NCBI RefSeq assembly: GCF_033723955.1
Contig: NZ_CP137555.1
Coordinates: forward strand, 1,384,501 to 1,448,500
Direction of reading: 5' to 3'
From: Microbulbifer pacificus
GTDB lineage: Bacteria; Pseudomonadota; Gammaproteobacteria; Pseudomonadales; Cellvibrionaceae
Length of the DNA: 64,000 nt
Below the pieces are notes generated by a model, which saw nothing but the letters and a program-made list of their open reading frames with translations, had not been told where the DNA came from and searched no databases. Position numbers and translations under genes: made by a program. Below, in pieces: positions 38,153 to 54,023 of this stretch (its first letter is position 1; every line of letters begins with the position of its first letter).

Positions 38153-38629
38153 ATGACCATTGCAAGCACGGTCAGTCAGTACCTGAATGACCACTCGGTA
38201 CACTACCGAGTTATCCCCCATGACCACAGCGCCACCAGCCGCGAAAGCGCCCACAAAACAGGCTTGCGTGAGGACTCGGTTGCCAAAGCCATCATGCTGA
38301 AGGATGACCATGGCATGGTGATGGCCATCATTCCCGCCAGCAGCAGCCTCGACATGCGCGCCGTTCACGACGAAACCGGACGCAATCACCTGGAAATGAT
38401 GCAGGAGGGCGAATTTGGCAACATCTTCACTGACTGCGAACTCGGCGCCCTACCCCCACTCGGACCGGCCTATGGAATCACCACCCTGGTCGACAGCAGC
38501 CTGAACAAGTGGGACACCATTTATCTGGAGTCCGGCGACCATGAATCACTGGTCGCAATCGACGGAAGGGATTTCGAACAGCTGATGTCTCACTGCAGAC
38601 ACTGCGACCTTAGCCGCGACTGGTTCTAA
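38153..38629 (+). CDS. YbaK/EbsC-family aminoacyl-tRNA deacylase-like protein
   Basis: The 158-residue protein has the YbaK/ProX fold pattern: YRVIPHDHSATSRESAHKTGLREDSVAKAIMLKDD (about residues 18-52), with the lysine before the LKDD strand that is catalytic in the family, and LPPLGPAYGITTLVDSS (about residues 101-117). Such proteins hydrolyse mischarged tRNA (for example Cys- or Ala-tRNA(Pro)). The start is the ATG at 38153, after AGGAGGG; an open frame further upstream has no ribosome-binding site. It is the only plus-strand gene in the ribosomal block, inserted between tuf and rpsJ. A weak -10 TACACT is at 38107-38112. Confidence 0.85.
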   Translation: MTIASTVSQYLNDHSVHYRVIPHDHSATSRESAHKTGLREDSVAKAIMLKDDHGMVMAIIPASSSLDMRAVHDETGRNHLEMMQEGEFGNIFTDCELGALPPLGPAYGITTLVDSSLNKWDTIYLESGDHESLVAIDGRDFEQLMSHCRHCDLSRDWF

Positions 38630-38640
38630 ACAGTACAGAC

Positions 38641-38678
38641 AAAAAAAGGCCGCAGCGTTGCCGCTGCGGCCTTTTTTT
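38641..38678. terminator. Bidirectional terminator between the YbaK-like gene and tuf
   Basis: A perfect 10-bp GC stem (GGCCGCAGCG with CGCTGCGGCC, 38648-38657 and 38662-38671) with loop TTGC is flanked by seven A (38641-38647) and seven T (38672-38678). It can end transcription from both convergent genes and separates the str operon from the S10 operon. Confidence 0.95.
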
Positions 38679-38701
38679 GTCGTTCAGATCAGGAGTAAGG
38701 A

Positions 38702-39895
38702 TTACTCGATGATCTTGGCAACAACGCCAGCACCAACGGTACGGCCACCTTCGCGAATCGCGAAGCGCAGACCGTCTTCCATGGCGATCGGGTGGATCAG
38801 GGTAACAGTCATCTGAATGTTGTCACCCGGCATCACCATCTCAACGCCTTCCGGCAGCTCACACGCACCAGTCACGTCGGTGGTACGGAAGTAGAACTGC
38901 GGACGGTAGCCTTTGAAGAACGGGGTGTGACGACCACCTTCGTCCTTGGACAGTACGTACACTTCCGCTTCGAACTTGGTGTGCGGAGTGATGGAACCCG
39001 GCTTGGCCAGTACCTGACCACGCTCTACTTCGTCACGCTTGGTGCCGCGCAGCAGGGCGCCGATGTTCTCACCAGCACGGCCTTCATCCAGCAGCTTGCG
39101 GAACATTTCCACACCGGTACAGGTAGTGGTGGTGGTGTCTTTCAGACCAACGATGGCGATTTCATCACCAGTCTTAACGATGCCACGCTCCACACGACCG
39201 GTTACTACGGTACCGCGACCAGAGATGGAGAACACGTCTTCGATCGGCATCAGGAACGGCTTGTCGATAGCGCGCTCCGGCTCCGGAATGTAGGAGTCCA
39301 GGGTTTCTACCAGCTTCTTAACAGCGGTGGTGCCCAGGCCATTCTCGTCTTCGCCATTCAGCGCCATCAGAGCAGAACCAACCACGATCGGGGTGTCGTC
39401 GCCCGGGAACTCGTACTGGTCCAGAAGTTCGCGAACTTCCATCTCTACCAGTTCCAGCAGCTCTTCGTCGTCGACCATGTCGGCTTTGTTCAGGAATACC
39501 ACGATGTACGGTACACCTACCTGACGGGACAGCAGGATGTGCTCACGAGTCTGCGGCATGGGGCCGTCAGCAGCGGAACATACCAGGATCGCGCCGTCCA
39601 TCTGGGCAGCACCGGTGATCATGTTCTTAACGTAGTCGGCGTGTCCCGGGCAGTCTACGTGCGCGTAGTGGCGAATCGGGGACTCGTACTCTACGTGAGA
39701 GGTAGAGATGGTAATACCACGCTCACGCTCTTCCGGAGCCTTGTCGATACCGTCGAAAGCAACGGCAGCGCCGCCCCACACTTCGGAACATACGCGGGTC
39801 AGCGCAGCGGTCAGAGTGGTTTTACCGTGGTCAACGTGACCGATGGTGCCCACGTTTACGTGGGGCTTGGAACGTTCAAACTTTTCTTTTCCCAT
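38702..39895 (-). CDS. tuf: Elongation factor Tu, copy 1
   Basis: The 397-residue GTPase delivers aminoacyl-tRNA to the ribosome. It has G1 GHVDHGKT, the switch I region, [12 protein letters not shown] and the three-domain length of EF-Tu. The protein is identical to that of copy 2 (55852-57045). The genes differ at about eight synonymous sites, seven of them between 39086 and 39356. It is the last gene of the str operon, after fusA, and ends at a bidirectional terminator. Confidence 0.99.
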   Translation of the reverse strand: MGKEKFERSKPHVNVGTIGHVDHGKTTLTAALTRVCSEVWGGAAVAFDGIDKAPEERERGITISTSHVEYESPIRHYAHVDCPGHADYVKNMITGAAQMDGAILVCSAADGPMPQTREHILLSRQVGVPYIVVFLNKADMVDDEELLELVEMEVRELLDQYEFPGDDTPIVVGSALMALNGEDENGLGTTAVKKLVETLDSYIPEPERAIDKPFLMPIEDVFSISGRGTVVTGRVERGIVKTGDEIAIVGLKDTTTTTCTGVEMFRKLLDEGRAGENIGALLRGTKRDEVERGQVLAKPGSITPHTKFEAEVYVLSKDEGGRHTPFFKGYRPQFYFRTTDVTGACELPEGVEMVMPGDNIQMTVTLIHPIAMEDGLRFAIREGGRTVGAGVVAKIIE

Positions 39896-39936
39896 TTTCA
39901 GGATCCTCTAACTAAAAGTTTCAAAGGGATTAAAGC

Positions 39937-42045
39937 TTAAGCCTTGTTTTTGGCGATGATTTCATCAGCCACGTTGCGCGGCGCTTCAGCGTACTTTTCG
40001 AATTCCATGGTGTAGGTAGCACGGCCCTGGGTCGCAGAACGCAGGTCGGTGGCGTAACCGAACATTTCGGCCAGCGGCACTTCCGCGTTGATCACCTTGC
40101 CGGAGGAGTTCTCATCCATACCCTGGATCAGACCACGACGACGGTTCAGGTCACCGACCACGTCACCCATGTTTTCTTCCGGAGTAACTACCTCTACCTT
40201 CATGACCGGCTCAAGCAGTACGGCACCACCCTTCTGGGCCAGCTGCTTGGTCGCCATGGAAGCAGCGATCTTGAACGCCATTTCGTTGGAGTCCACATCG
40301 TGGTAGGAACCGTCAAATACAGTAGCCTTCAGGCCCAGCAACGGGTAGCCCGCCAGAACACCGTTCTGCATCTGCTCAGCAATACCCTTCTGGATCGCCG
40401 GGACGTATTCCTTAGGAACCACACCGCCGACCAGCTCGTTCTGGAATACCAGACCGTCTTCTGCTTCCGGATCCAGGTTCGGCTCGAAGCGAATCCAGCA
40501 GTGACCGTACTGACCGCGACCACCGGACTGGCGAACGAACTTACCTTCGATCTCACAGGTGTTGGTGATGCGCTCGCGGTAGGCTACCTGCGGCTTACCG
40601 ATGTTAGCTTCCACGTTGAACTCGCGACGCATACGGTCGACGATGATGTCCAGGTGCAGCTCACCCATACCGGAGATGATGGTCTGGCCGGTCTCTTCGT
40701 CGGTCTTCACGCGGAACGACGGGTCTTCCTGAGCCAGTTTTCCCAGAGCGATACCCATTTTTTCCTGGTCCGGCTTGGACTTCGGCTCAACTGCTACGGA
40801 GATTACCGGCTCCGGGAACTCCATGCGCTCGAGAACAATCTTGTTGGCCTCGTCACACAGGGTGTCACCGGTAGTGGTGTCTTTCAGACCGATCGCCGCA
40901 GCAATGTCACCAGCCAGTACTTCTTTGATTTCCTGGCGGTTGTTCGCGTGCATCTGCACCATACGGCCGATACGCTCACGCTTGCTCTTCACGGAGTTGA
41001 ATACACCGGTGCCGCTCTCCAGCTTACCGGAGTAAACGCGGAAGAAGGTCAGGGTACCAACGAAGGGGTCGGTGGCGATCTTGAACGCCAGCGCAGCGAA
41101 CGGCGCATCGTCGTCGGCTTCACGGGTAGCAACGGTTTCACCGTCGTCCAGGGTACCTTCGATCGCTTTAACTTCGGTCGGCGCCGGCAGGTATTCGATA
41201 ACCGCGTCCAGTACCGCCTGCACGCCCTTGTTCTTGAACGCAGAGCCGCCCAGAACCGGCACGATTTCGTTGGCCAGGGTGCGCTGACGGATAGCTGCCT
41301 TGATTTCCTCTTCGGACAGCTCACCTTCTTCCAGGTACTTCTCCATCAGCTCTTCGCTGGCTTCGGCCGCTGCTTCCATCAGGAATTCGCGCATTTCGTT
41401 GCACTGATCGACCATGTCTGCAGGGATGTCTTCGTAGGTGAAGGTCATACCCTGGTCTTCTTCGTTCCAGATGATGGCTTTCATCTTGACCAGGTCGACA
41501 ACGCCTTTGAACTCATCTTCAGAGCCAATGGTCATCTGCAGCGGAACCGCGTTTGCGTTCAGACGGGTTTTCAGCTGTTTTACGACGTTCAGGAAGTTGG
41601 CACCGGTACGGTCCATCTTGTTGACGAAGACCATGCGCGGCACTTCGTACTTGTTGGCCTGACGCCAAACGGTCTCGGTCTGCGGCTGCACACCGGAGGA
41701 ACCGCACAGCACAACAACGGCGCCATCCAGTACACGCAGGGAGCGCTCTACTTCAATGGTGAAGTCAACGTGTCCGGGGGTGTCGATAATGTTGACGCGG
41801 TGTTGGTCGAACTGCTGACGCATACCAGCCCAGAAACAGGTGGTAGCTGCAGAAGTAATGGTAATACCACGCTCCTGCTCCTGTGCCATCCAGTCCATGG
41901 TGGCCGCACCCTCGTGCACCTCACCAATTTTGTGGGACAGACCGGTGTAGAACAGTACGCGTTCGGTGGTGGTGGTTTTACCGGCGTCTACGTGGGCGCA
42001 GATACCGATATTACGATAGCGTGCGATAGGCGTTTTACGTGCCAC
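39937..42045 (-). CDS. fusA: Elongation factor G
   Basis: The 702-residue translocase has G1 [13 protein letters not shown] (about 17-29), [16 protein letters not shown] and the five-domain layout, including the domain IV region ending in [36 protein letters not shown]. It drives translocation and, with RRF, ribosome recycling. It lies between rpsG and tuf in the str operon. Confidence 0.99.
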   Translation of the reverse strand: MARKTPIARYRNIGICAHVDAGKTTTTERVLFYTGLSHKIGEVHEGAATMDWMAQEQERGITITSAATTCFWAGMRQQFDQHRVNIIDTPGHVDFTIEVERSLRVLDGAVVVLCGSSGVQPQTETVWRQANKYEVPRMVFVNKMDRTGANFLNVVKQLKTRLNANAVPLQMTIGSEDEFKGVVDLVKMKAIIWNEEDQGMTFTYEDIPADMVDQCNEMREFLMEAAAEASEELMEKYLEEGELSEEEIKAAIRQRTLANEIVPVLGGSAFKNKGVQAVLDAVIEYLPAPTEVKAIEGTLDDGETVATREADDDAPFAALAFKIATDPFVGTLTFFRVYSGKLESGTGVFNSVKSKRERIGRMVQMHANNRQEIKEVLAGDIAAAIGLKDTTTGDTLCDEANKIVLERMEFPEPVISVAVEPKSKPDQEKMGIALGKLAQEDPSFRVKTDEETGQTIISGMGELHLDIIVDRMRREFNVEANIGKPQVAYRERITNTCEIEGKFVRQSGGRGQYGHCWIRFEPNLDPEAEDGLVFQNELVGGVVPKEYVPAIQKGIAEQMQNGVLAGYPLLGLKATVFDGSYHDVDSNEMAFKIAASMATKQLAQKGGAVLLEPVMKVEVVTPEENMGDVVGDLNRRRGLIQGMDENSSGKVINAEVPLAEMFGYATDLRSATQGRATYTMEFEKYAEAPRNVADEIIAKNKA

Positions 42046-42069
42046 AGTTGTATCCTCGATATAACGGCA

Positions 42070-42101
42070 AAAGGCAGCGCGGAAATTCCCTTGCTGCCTT
42101 T
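42070..42101 (-). other. Hairpin between rpsG and fusA
   Basis: Arms AAAGGCAGC and GCTGCCTTT (9 bp, loop 14 nt) lie 25 nt upstream of the fusA start. The T run after it on the minus strand is short (CTTTTGCC), so it looks more like an RNA-processing or partial attenuation structure than a full terminator. Confidence 0.4.
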
Positions 42102-42152
42102 CGGTATTAATTTCCGATGGTAATAATCATCAGAGTTAGAAGCGCCACTATC

Positions 42153-42623
42153 TTAGAAACGATAGTGAGAGAACGCCTTGTTGGCTTCCGCCATACGGTG
42201 TACATCTTCACGCTTCTTGACCGCGCCGCCCTTGTTCTGGGATGCATCGATCATTTCATTGGCCAGGCGCTGAGCCATGGACTTCTCGCCGCGCTTACGG
42301 GAGAAATCTACCAGCCAACGCATTGCCAGAGCGGTACGACGCGCTGGACGCACTTCTACCGGCACCTGGTAGGTAGCACCACCAACACGACGGGATTTTA
42401 CTTCCACCATCGGGGCGATGTTTTCCAGGGACTCTTCGAAAATTTCAATCGGATCTTTGTTCAGCTTCTCTGAAACCAGATCCAGTGCACCGTATACGAT
42501 GCTTTCCGCCACGGACTTCTTGCCGCTGATCATGACATGGTTCATGAACTTGGCCAGAGTCACGTTCCCGAACTTAGGATCGGGCAGCACTTCGCGCTTG
42601 GCGACTACACGTCTTCTTGGCAT
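42153..42623 (-). CDS. rpsG: 30S ribosomal protein S7
   Basis: The 156-residue protein starts [20 protein letters not shown]. It has the [28 protein letters not shown] segment [26 protein letters not shown] (about residues 77-102). S7 nucleates the 30S head and in E. coli represses its own synthesis through the rpsL-rpsG spacer. That spacer is 116 bp here. Confidence 0.98.
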   Translation of the reverse strand: MPRRRVVAKREVLPDPKFGNVTLAKFMNHVMISGKKSVAESIVYGALDLVSEKLNKDPIEIFEESLENIAPMVEVKSRRVGGATYQVPVEVRPARRTALAMRWLVDFSRKRGEKSMAQRLANEMIDASQNKGGAVKKREDVHRMAEANKAFSHYRF

Positions 42624-42739
42624 GGGATTGCCTCTCTTCAGGGTTACTCCGAGACGCCGCCGTAAACACTTACAACTCGGCGAGCTCAGCCTTACTCCGG
42701 TTATTCGTTAAACCGAAACGCAAATTGTGACCTAGGGAA

Positions 42740-43120
<381 letters not shown>

Positions 43121-43251
43121 TCACTCCAAAAATAAAACGCCCCCACCATCAACTGCAGTGAGGGCCTATCGTCAGTGCGTAACCATCCGCGTACCTCAAT
43201 GCGCAGAAGCGCAACGAGAGCGAAAGGTTCCACCCCATTAGCGGGGGCCGC

Positions 43252-43280
43252 ATTCTATAAGCCGCGACACCCCTAGTCAA
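43252..43280 (-). promoter_or_regulatory. Promoter of the str operon
   Basis: On the minus strand TTGACT (43275-43280) and TAGAAT (43252-43257) are 17 bp apart, followed by the GC-only stretch GCGGCCCCCGC. Such discriminators make promoters sensitive to ppGpp and DksA in gammaproteobacteria. Transcription starts near 43245, about 130 nt before rpsL. Confidence 0.85.
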
Positions 43281-43327
43281 TCACCGTGTACAGTAATTGC
43301 TCACTGTCCCCGCTGACTGCGATTCGA

Positions 43328-43359
43328 CACCGACCAGGATTGGGACTACCTGGTCGGTG
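43328..43359 (-). terminator. Hairpin downstream of rpoC
   Basis: An 11-bp perfect stem (CACCGACCAGG with CCTGGTCGGTG) with a 10-nt loop, 14 bp after the rpoC stop. There is no T tract after it on the minus strand, so it may be a weak or factor-dependent terminator or a 3'-end stabiliser, allowing some read-through into the str operon. Confidence 0.5.
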
Positions 43360-43372
43360 GTATACCGCCGAC

Positions 43373-47602
<4,230 letters not shown>

Positions 47603-47659
47603 GGCCTTTCCTCCACTGGGGGGTAGTCAACCCGGCCAACTGCCTCTGGGGCCGGGAGC

Positions 47660-47694
47660 GCCGGTGGTGTCAATTTCTGGTAGCCACCACCGGC
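47660..47694 (-). other. Hairpin between rpoB and rpoC
   Basis: Arms GCCGGTGGTG (47660-47669) and CACCACCGGC (47685-47694) form a perfect 10-bp stem with a 15-nt loop in the 123-bp rpoB-rpoC spacer. No T tract follows. It may be an RNA-processing site or affect rpoC expression. Confidence 0.45.
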
Positions 47695-47725
47695 CTCTGT
47701 CTACTAAATCCGATAGTTACCGGTC

Positions 47726-50700
47726 TTACTCGTTTTCCAGCTCGAAGTTCATACCCAGCGAGCGGATTTCCTTGACCAGTACGTTGAAGGACTCGGGCAT
47801 GCCCGGCTCCATGCGGTGGTCGCCATCCACGATGTTCTTGTACATCTTGGTACGACCTTCCACGTCATCGGATTTGACCGTGAGCATTTCCTGCAGGGTG
47901 TAAGCGGCACCGTATGCTTCCAGTGCCCACACCTCCATCTCACCGAAACGCTGACCACCGAACTGCGCCTTACCACCCAGCGGCTGCTGGGTAACAAGGC
48001 TGTAGGAACCGGTGGAACGCGCGTGCATCTTGTCGTCCACCAGGTGGTTCAGCTTCAGCATGTACATGTAACCCACGGTTACCGGACGCTCGAAGGCATC
48101 ACCGGTACGGCCGTCGTGCAGGGTGATCTGGCCGGAATCCGGGATATCCGCCAGACGCAGCAGCTGCTTGATCTCGGATTCCGCGGCGCCGTCGAACACC
48201 GGAGTCGCCATCGGCACACCGCCGCGCAGGTTCTCGGCCATCGCCAGGATTTCCTGATCAGACAGCAGGTCCAGCTCTTCCTTGTTACCGCCAGTGGAGT
48301 TGTACACCTCTTCTAGGAAGCCGCGCACTTTGGCTACTTCCTGCTGCTCCTGGATCATGCGGTCGATCTTGGCACCGAGGCCCTTGGCCGCCATGCCGAG
48401 GTGCATTTCCAGTACCTGACCGACGTTCATACGGGACGGAACACCCAGCGGGTTCAGTACCACGTCGACCGGCATGCCGTTTTCGTCGTACGGCATGTCT
48501 TCCACCGGCTTGATCACGGAGATAACACCCTTGTTACCGTGACGACCGGCCATCTTGTCACCGGGCTGGATGCGACGCTTGATCGCCAGGTAAACCTTGA
48601 CGATTTTCAGCACGCCCGGCGCCAGGTCGTCGCCGGATTCCAGTTTCTTCTTCTTGTCTTCAAACTTCTCGTCGAGCAGTTTGCGACGCTCTTTCAGCTG
48701 GGCCTCGGCCTTTTCCAGCTGCTCGTTCAGGCTGTCTTCCGCCATGCGCAGCTTGAACCAGTCTTCACGCGGCAGTGCGGACAGCACTTCTGCGGTCAGC
48801 TCGTCACCTTTCTTGACGCCCTTGCCGCCGGCTACCTTCTGGCCTTCCAGCGCTGCCTGCAGACGCTCAAAGGTGGCGCCTTCGACAATGCGGTATTCCT
48901 CGTTCAGGTCCTTGCGCACTTCGTCCAGCTGCGCCTTCTCGATGGCGATGGAGCGCTGGTCTTTCTGCAGGCCGTCGCGGGTGAACACCTGGACGTCGAT
49001 CACGGTACCGCGGGTGCCGGAGGGCGCGCGCAGGGAGGTGTCTTTAACGTCGGACGCCTTCTCACCAAAGATGGCGCGCAGCAGTTTTTCTTCCGGGGTC
49101 AGCTGGGCTTCGCCTTTCGGAGTTACCTTGCCTACCAGGATGTCGCCCGGGCCCACTTCCGCACCGATGTACACGATGCCGGACTCGTCCAGCTTGTTTA
49201 GCGCAGATTCGCCCACGTTGGGGATATCCGCGGTGATTTCCTCACTGCCCAGCTTGGTGTCGCGGGCAATACAGGTCAGTTCCTGGATGTGAATGGTGGT
49301 GAAGCGGTCGTCCTGCACCACGCGCTCGGATACGAGGATGGAGTCCTCGAAGTTGTAGCCGTTCCACGGCATGAACGCGATGCGCATGTTCTGGCCCAGG
49401 GCCAGCTCACCCAGGTCAACGGACGGGCCGTCGGCCAGGATATCGCCGCGCTCAACCACGTCGCCGGTCTTCACGATCGGGCGCTGGTTGATGCAGGTGT
49501 TCTGGTTGGAGCGGGTGTACTTGGTCAGGTTGTACAGATCCACACCCGCGTCACCGGCTTCCACTTCGCTGTCGTGTACACGCACAACCACACGGCTCGC
49601 GTCCACGCGCTCGATTACACCGCCACGCTTGGCCACCACGCACACGCCGGAGTCGCGCGCAACGGTGCGCTCCATACCAGTACCTACAAGCGGCTTCTCA
49701 GCGCGCAGGGTCGGAACCGCCTGACGCTGCATGTTGGAACCCATGAGTGCGCGGTTGGCGTCATCGTGCTCAAGGAACGGGATCATCGCCGCTGCCACGG
49801 ACACTACCTGACGGGCGGACACGTCCATGTACTGGATCTCGTCCGGGTTCTTCAGGGTGAACTCGTTCTGGTGACGCACGCTGACCAGGTCATCGGTGAA
49901 GCGGCCGTTCTCGTCCACCGCAGCGGACGCCTGTGCAATCACGTAGTTCGCTTCGTTGATCGCAGACAGATACTCGATGTGATCGGTTAACTGGCCGTCC
50001 ACCACTTTGCGGTACGGGCTCTCGAGGAAGCCGTAGTGGTTGGCGCGGGCATAGGTAGCCAGAGAGTTGATCAGACCGATGTTCGGACCTTCCGGCGTTT
50101 CAATCGGACACACGCGGCCGTAGTGGGTCGGGTGTACGTCGCGCACTTCGAAGCCCGCGCGCTCGCGGGTCAGGCCACCCGGGCCCAGTGCGGATACACG
50201 GCGCTTGTGAGTAACCTCGGACAGCGGGTTGTTCTGGTCCATAAACTGGGACAGCTGGGAGGAACCAAAGAATTCCTTCACCGCGGCCGCTACCGGCTTG
50301 GCGTTGATCAGATCCTGCGGCATCAGGCCTTCGGACTCTGCCATGGACAGACGCTCTTTCACCGCGCGCTCTACACGCACCAGGCCGACGCGGAACTGGT
50401 TTTCCGCCATCTCGCCCACGGAACGCACACGACGGTTACCCAGGTGGTCGATATCGTCCACCATGCCGCGACCGTTGCGGATCTCGATCAGGGTCTTCAG
50501 AACATCAACGATGTCGTCTTTGCTCAGGGTGCCCTCGCCGGTCTCGTCTTCACGGCCCAGGCGACGGTTGAACTTCATGCGGCCAACCGCGGACAGATCG
50601 TAGCGCTCGTCGGAGAAGAACAGGTTCTCGAACAGAGACTCTGCAGACTCCTTGGTCGGCGGCTCGCCCGGGCGCATCATGCGGTAGATTTCTACCAGCG

Positions 50701-51799
50701 CTTCCAGCTGGGTGCGGGAAGGATCGGCACGCAGGGTGTCGGATACGAACGGACCGCAGTCCAGATCGTTGGTGTACAGGGTCTCGAACTGTTTGATGTT
50801 CAGGACACGCAGCTTGTTGATGACTTCATCGGTAATTTCGGTATTACACTCGATCGCCACTTCACCGGTGGATTCGTCGATGATGTCGTTGGCCAGTACG
50901 CGACCGTTCGCGTAGGCAACCGGCGCCTCCAGGGTTTCCACCCCGGCCTTTTCCAGCTGGCGAATGTGACGCGGAGTGATACGGCGTCCTTCCTCAACAA
51001 TCACCTTGCCGCTGCCATCACGGATGTCAAAGGAGGCAACATCACCGCGCAGGCGCGACGGGATCAGTTTTAGGCTGACGGTATCGTTGTTCAGGGTGAA
51101 CTTGCTGGTTTCGAAGAACATTTCCAGCATTTCCTGGGAGCTGAAGCCCAGGGCGCGCAGCAGGATGGTCGCCGGCAGTTTGCGGCGACGGTCGATACGC
51201 ACGTATACCAGGTCTTTCGGATCAAACTCGAAGTCGAGCCAGGAGCCACGGTAAGGAATCACGCGCGCGGCGTACAACAGCTTACCGGAAGAGTGGGTCT
51301 TGCCCTTGTCGTGATCGAAGAACACACCCGGGGAACGGTGCAGCTGAGACACGATCACGCGCTCGGTACCGTTAATGACGAAGGTACCGTTTTCGGTCAT
51401 GAGCGGAATTTCGCCCATGTACACTTCCTGCTCTTTGATGTCCTTGATGGACTTATTCGCAGATTCTTTATCGTAAATAATCAGGCGCACACGCACGCGC
51501 AGCGGGCACGCATAAGTTACACCGCGCAGGGTACATTCCTTGACATCGAATACCGGCTTGCCGAGGGTGTAGCTCACGTACTCGAGCGCGGCGTTGCCAG
51601 AGTAGCTGACAATCGGAAATACAGACTTGAACGCCGCCTGCAGGCCCATATCCAGGCGCTCATCCGGGCGCGTGTCGGCCTGAGTGAATTTGCGATACGA
51701 GTCCAGCTGTATCGCAAGCAGGAAAGGCACGTCCATGACCTTAGGCAGTTTGCCAAAATCCTTGCGGATACGTTTTTTCTCAGTGTATGAGTAAGCCAT
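47726..51799 (-). CDS. rpoB: RNA polymerase beta subunit
   Basis: The 1357-residue protein has the rifampicin-binding cluster in wild-type form ([22 protein letters not shown], about residues 520-541), the [11 protein letters not shown] and HGNKGVIS catalytic-region motifs, and the C-terminal clamp segment. It begins [19 protein letters not shown]. It is preceded by a 309-bp spacer with an attenuator. Confidence 0.99.
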   Translation of the reverse strand: MAYSYTEKKRIRKDFGKLPKVMDVPFLLAIQLDSYRKFTQADTRPDERLDMGLQAAFKSVFPIVSYSGNAALEYVSYTLGKPVFDVKECTLRGVTYACPLRVRVRLIIYDKESANKSIKDIKEQEVYMGEIPLMTENGTFVINGTERVIVSQLHRSPGVFFDHDKGKTHSSGKLLYAARVIPYRGSWLDFEFDPKDLVYVRIDRRRKLPATILLRALGFSSQEMLEMFFETSKFTLNNDTVSLKLIPSRLRGDVASFDIRDGSGKVIVEEGRRITPRHIRQLEKAGVETLEAPVAYANGRVLANDIIDESTGEVAIECNTEITDEVINKLRVLNIKQFETLYTNDLDCGPFVSDTLRADPSRTQLEALVEIYRMMRPGEPPTKESAESLFENLFFSDERYDLSAVGRMKFNRRLGREDETGEGTLSKDDIVDVLKTLIEIRNGRGMVDDIDHLGNRRVRSVGEMAENQFRVGLVRVERAVKERLSMAESEGLMPQDLINAKPVAAAVKEFFGSSQLSQFMDQNNPLSEVTHKRRVSALGPGGLTRERAGFEVRDVHPTHYGRVCPIETPEGPNIGLINSLATYARANHYGFLESPYRKVVDGQLTDHIEYLSAINEANYVIAQASAAVDENGRFTDDLVSVRHQNEFTLKNPDEIQYMDVSARQVVSVAAAMIPFLEHDDANRALMGSNMQRQAVPTLRAEKPLVGTGMERTVARDSGVCVVAKRGGVIERVDASRVVVRVHDSEVEAGDAGVDLYNLTKYTRSNQNTCINQRPIVKTGDVVERGDILADGPSVDLGELALGQNMRIAFMPWNGYNFEDSILVSERVVQDDRFTTIHIQELTCIARDTKLGSEEITADIPNVGESALNKLDESGIVYIGAEVGPGDILVGKVTPKGEAQLTPEEKLLRAIFGEKASDVKDTSLRAPSGTRGTVIDVQVFTRDGLQKDQRSIAIEKAQLDEVRKDLNEEYRIVEGATFERLQAALEGQKVAGGKGVKKGDELTAEVLSALPREDWFKLRMAEDSLNEQLEKAEAQLKERRKLLDEKFEDKKKKLESGDDLAPGVLKIVKVYLAIKRRIQPGDKMAGRHGNKGVISVIKPVEDMPYDENGMPVDVVLNPLGVPSRMNVGQVLEMHLGMAAKGLGAKIDRMIQEQQEVAKVRGFLEEVYNSTGGNKEELDLLSDQEILAMAENLRGGVPMATPVFDGAAESEIKQLLRLADIPDSGQITLHDGRTGDAFERPVTVGYMYMLKLNHLVDDKMHARSTGSYSLVTQQPLGGKAQFGGQRFGEMEVWALEAYGAAYTLQEMLTVKSDDVEGRTKMYKNIVDGDHRMEPGMPESFNVLVKEIRSLGMNFELENE

Positions 51800-52108
51800 T
51801 CATATTCCCCAGCTTGATCGGTGACAAGACTTCAGTCGAACTGCGGTCAGCACGCTGACGATACGCAGCCCATCCGGGCGAGAAGTCTCTGTACATTGCG
51901 CTACGCTTTAAGAAGTTGTTCAAAAAACGCACCGAAATCTACACAAACGTCTCGGATTTTCTTCAATCGTGCGGCCGGAAATTTAAGTTACCCTTGGCGG
52001 GAAAAACCCCGGTGTCGCAAACGGCAAAAAGGCCGGCGGACAAAAGTCCACCAGCCTTTCCGCCAGCGGTTGATTACGCAGCCACTGGCGGTGCTATGCA
52101 GATCCGAA
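51800..52108. other. rplL-rpoB spacer
   Basis: This 309-bp gap contains an attenuator hairpin (52026-52058) just after rplL. About 225 bp follow without a convincing gene. The 140 bp before rpoB contain no clear promoter, so rpoBC are probably transcribed by read-through from the rplKAJL promoter, as in E. coli. Confidence 0.5.
52026..52058 (-). terminator. Attenuator/terminator between rplL and rpoB
   Basis: On the minus strand AAGGCTGGTGGAC pairs with GTCCGCCGGCCTT (13 bp, two G-U pairs, loop TTTT), followed by a TTTTT run. It lies 50 bp after rplL. In E. coli a partial terminator at this position lets only part of the transcripts continue into rpoBC; the same role is likely. Confidence 0.82.
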
Positions 52109-52474
52109 TTACTTCAGTTCTACGCTAGCGCCAGCTTCTTCCAGCTCTTTCTTGGCAGCTTCGGCTTCAGCCTTGTTAGCGCCTTCTTTCAGGGTGCTCG
52201 GAGCGCCGTCAACCAGTTCTTTGGCTTCTTTCAGGCCCAGACCGGTGATGCCGCGAACAGCCTTGATCACGTTTACTTTCTTGTCGCCAGCGGAAGTCAG
52301 AACGATGTCGAAAGAGTCTTTCTCTTCAGCCGCTTCAGCAGCCGGACCAGCAGCAACTACAGCAGCAGCTGCGGTTACGCCGAATTTCTCTTCCATAGCG
52401 GTGATCAGCTCAACAACGTCCTTAACGGACATCTCGGCGATCGCATTGATGATATCTTCTTTAGTCAGAGACAT
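52109..52474 (-). CDS. rplL: 50S ribosomal protein L7/L12
   Basis: The 121-residue protein has the N-terminal dimerisation helix ([30 protein letters not shown]), an Ala-rich hinge (about 35-50) and the C-terminal factor-binding domain ([32 protein letters not shown]). It forms the ribosomal stalk with L10. Confidence 0.98.
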   Translation of the reverse strand: MSLTKEDIINAIAEMSVKDVVELITAMEEKFGVTAAAAVVAAGPAAEAAEEKDSFDIVLTSAGDKKVNVIKAVRGITGLGLKEAKELVDGAPSTLKEGANKAEAEAAKKELEEAGASVELK

Positions 52475-52563
52475 GAGTTAGTACCTGATTTCGTGTGAGC
52501 AGCAAGCTGCTCGTAAATTCAATAAAAAGTCGTTGAAAACTGCGATTTCGCGAGGCGAAACAA

Positions 52564-53058
52564 TTACGCAGCTTGCTGCTCTTTTTGGTCGCGAACGGCC
52601 GCAATAGTGCGAACCAGCTTGCCAGCAGAGGCTTCTTTCAACACGCTCATCAGCTGGGCGATAGCTTCGTCGTAAGTCGGCAGGCTTGCCAACAGTTGGA
52701 CGTCAGTAGCTACGCCTTCGAAGGCGGCACCTTTCAGTTCCAGCTTGTCATTCTTCTTCGCGAAGTCACGCAGGATGCGCGCACCGGCACCCGGGTGTTC
52801 CTTGGAAAAAGCAATGATGCTGGGACCGACGAATTTCTCAACGAGACATTCGAATTCGGTACCGGCCAGAGCGCGACGCGCCAGAGTATTACGAACAACT
52901 TTCAGCCAAACGCCGTGTTCGCGAGCCTCTTTGCGCAGGGCGGTCATGTCATTTACGGTTACGCCGCGGGAATCCGCAACAACCGCTGACAGGGCGCCCA
53001 CAGCAGCCTGCTGGACTTCCGCGACAATCGCTTTCTTGTCTACGAGTCCAATAGCCAT
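52564..53058 (-). CDS. rplJ: 50S ribosomal protein L10
   Basis: The 164-residue protein starts [19 protein letters not shown]. The frame is open 15 codons upstream, but the family start and GGAG spacing fix the ATG at 53056-53058. L10 anchors L7/L12 dimers on the ribosome and represses its operon via the leader at 53059-53324. Confidence 0.97.
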   Translation of the reverse strand: MAIGLVDKKAIVAEVQQAAVGALSAVVADSRGVTVNDMTALRKEAREHGVWLKVVRNTLARRALAGTEFECLVEKFVGPSIIAFSKEHPGAGARILRDFAKKNDKLELKGAAFEGVATDVQLLASLPTYDEAIAQLMSVLKEASAGKLVRTIAAVRDQKEQQAA

Positions 53059-53324
53059 AGTGTCACTCCTGGATTTGAATGAAGGCCGGGAACTACATGT
53101 CACCCGACCCGTTCCGGTGCTTAAAGCTCAAATCCAGTAAAAAATACTGGTTTGGGCACACCGTCTGCGTAGGCTCGATGCCGTTAGTGGCCAACCTGGC
53201 CTGGCGTCGGATTAAGCGGTGGGCGTTTAAACCTCAAACACCCGCCGCACCTACGGTCTTTGACGGCCCGCCATTCAGCCAAAGCAAAATGGCGGACCCC
53301 AAAGTTCTTTTTACTGAACGCTAA
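53059..53324 (-). promoter_or_regulatory. L10 leader region upstream of rplJ
   Basis: This 266-bp non-coding spacer between rplA and rplJ is in the place of the L10-binding leader that lets the L10-L12 complex repress rplJL translation. It contains a CGAGCCTACGCAGACGGTG stretch and paired segments: CCAGTA/TACTGG around 53133-53150, and CCGCCATT/AATGGCGG at 53268-53295. The assignment comes from position and partial resemblance only. Confidence 0.6.
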
Positions 53325-54023
53325 TTATTTAACGTCCAGAGAAGCCTGGTCGATGGTCAGACCCGGGCCCATGGTGGTGCTCAGGGTGATCTTCTTCAGA
53401 TACACACCCTTGGCAGAAGCCGGCTTGACCTTTTTCAGGTCCGCAACCAGAGCTTCCAGGTTTTCTTTCAGCGCGCTCAGCTCGAAAGAAACCTTGCCGA
53501 TACCACCGTGGATGATGCCGCCCTTGTCAGCGCGGAAACGCACCTGACCAGCCTTGGCATTCTTGACCGCGGTTACCACGTCCGGGGTTACGGTGCCGGT
53601 TTTCGGGTTCGGCATCAGGCCGCGCGGGCCGAGGATCTGACCCAGCTGACCGACAACGCGCATGGCGTCCGGAGAGGCGATGACTACGTCGAAGTCCATG
53701 TTGCCGGCTTTGATGTCGGCAGCCAGTTCGTCCATACCCACCAGCTCAGCGCCGGCTGCCTTGGCAGCTTCAGCGTTGGCACCCTGGGTAAATACGGCTA
53801 CGCGCACGTCTTTACCGTTACCGTGGGGCAGAGTGGTCGCACCGCGAACAGCCTGGTCGGATTTACGCGGATCGATACCCAGGTTGATGGCGGCATCAAC
53901 GGTTTCCGCGAACTTGACGTTGGAGAACTCTTTCAGCAGAGATACAGCTTCTTCGATGCCGTAAGCCTTGCCAGACTGGAGTTTTTCAGCGATAGCGCGC
54001 TGACGCTTGGTCAATTTGGCCAC
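53325..54023 (-). CDS. rplA: 50S ribosomal protein L1
   Basis: The 232-residue protein has the L1 pattern [32 protein letters not shown] and the [21 protein letters not shown] segment [20 protein letters not shown] (about residues 128-147). L1 forms the mobile E-site stalk and in E. coli represses the rplKA operon. It begins directly after rplK. Confidence 0.98.
   Translation of the reverse strand: MAKLTKRQRAIAEKLQSGKAYGIEEAVSLLKEFSNVKFAETVDAAINLGIDPRKSDQAVRGATTLPHGNGKDVRVAVFTQGANAEAAKAAGAELVGMDELAADIKAGNMDFDVVIASPDAMRVVGQLGQILGPRGLMPNPKTGTVTPDVVTAVKNAKAGQVRFRADKGGIIHGGIGKVSFELSALKENLEALVADLKKVKPASAKGVYLKKITLSTTMGPGLTIDQASLDVK

Noticed and set aside
40300..42123. A 607-codon frame opposite fusA
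   Set aside because: Same antisense artefact; fusA itself has every motif on the minus strand.
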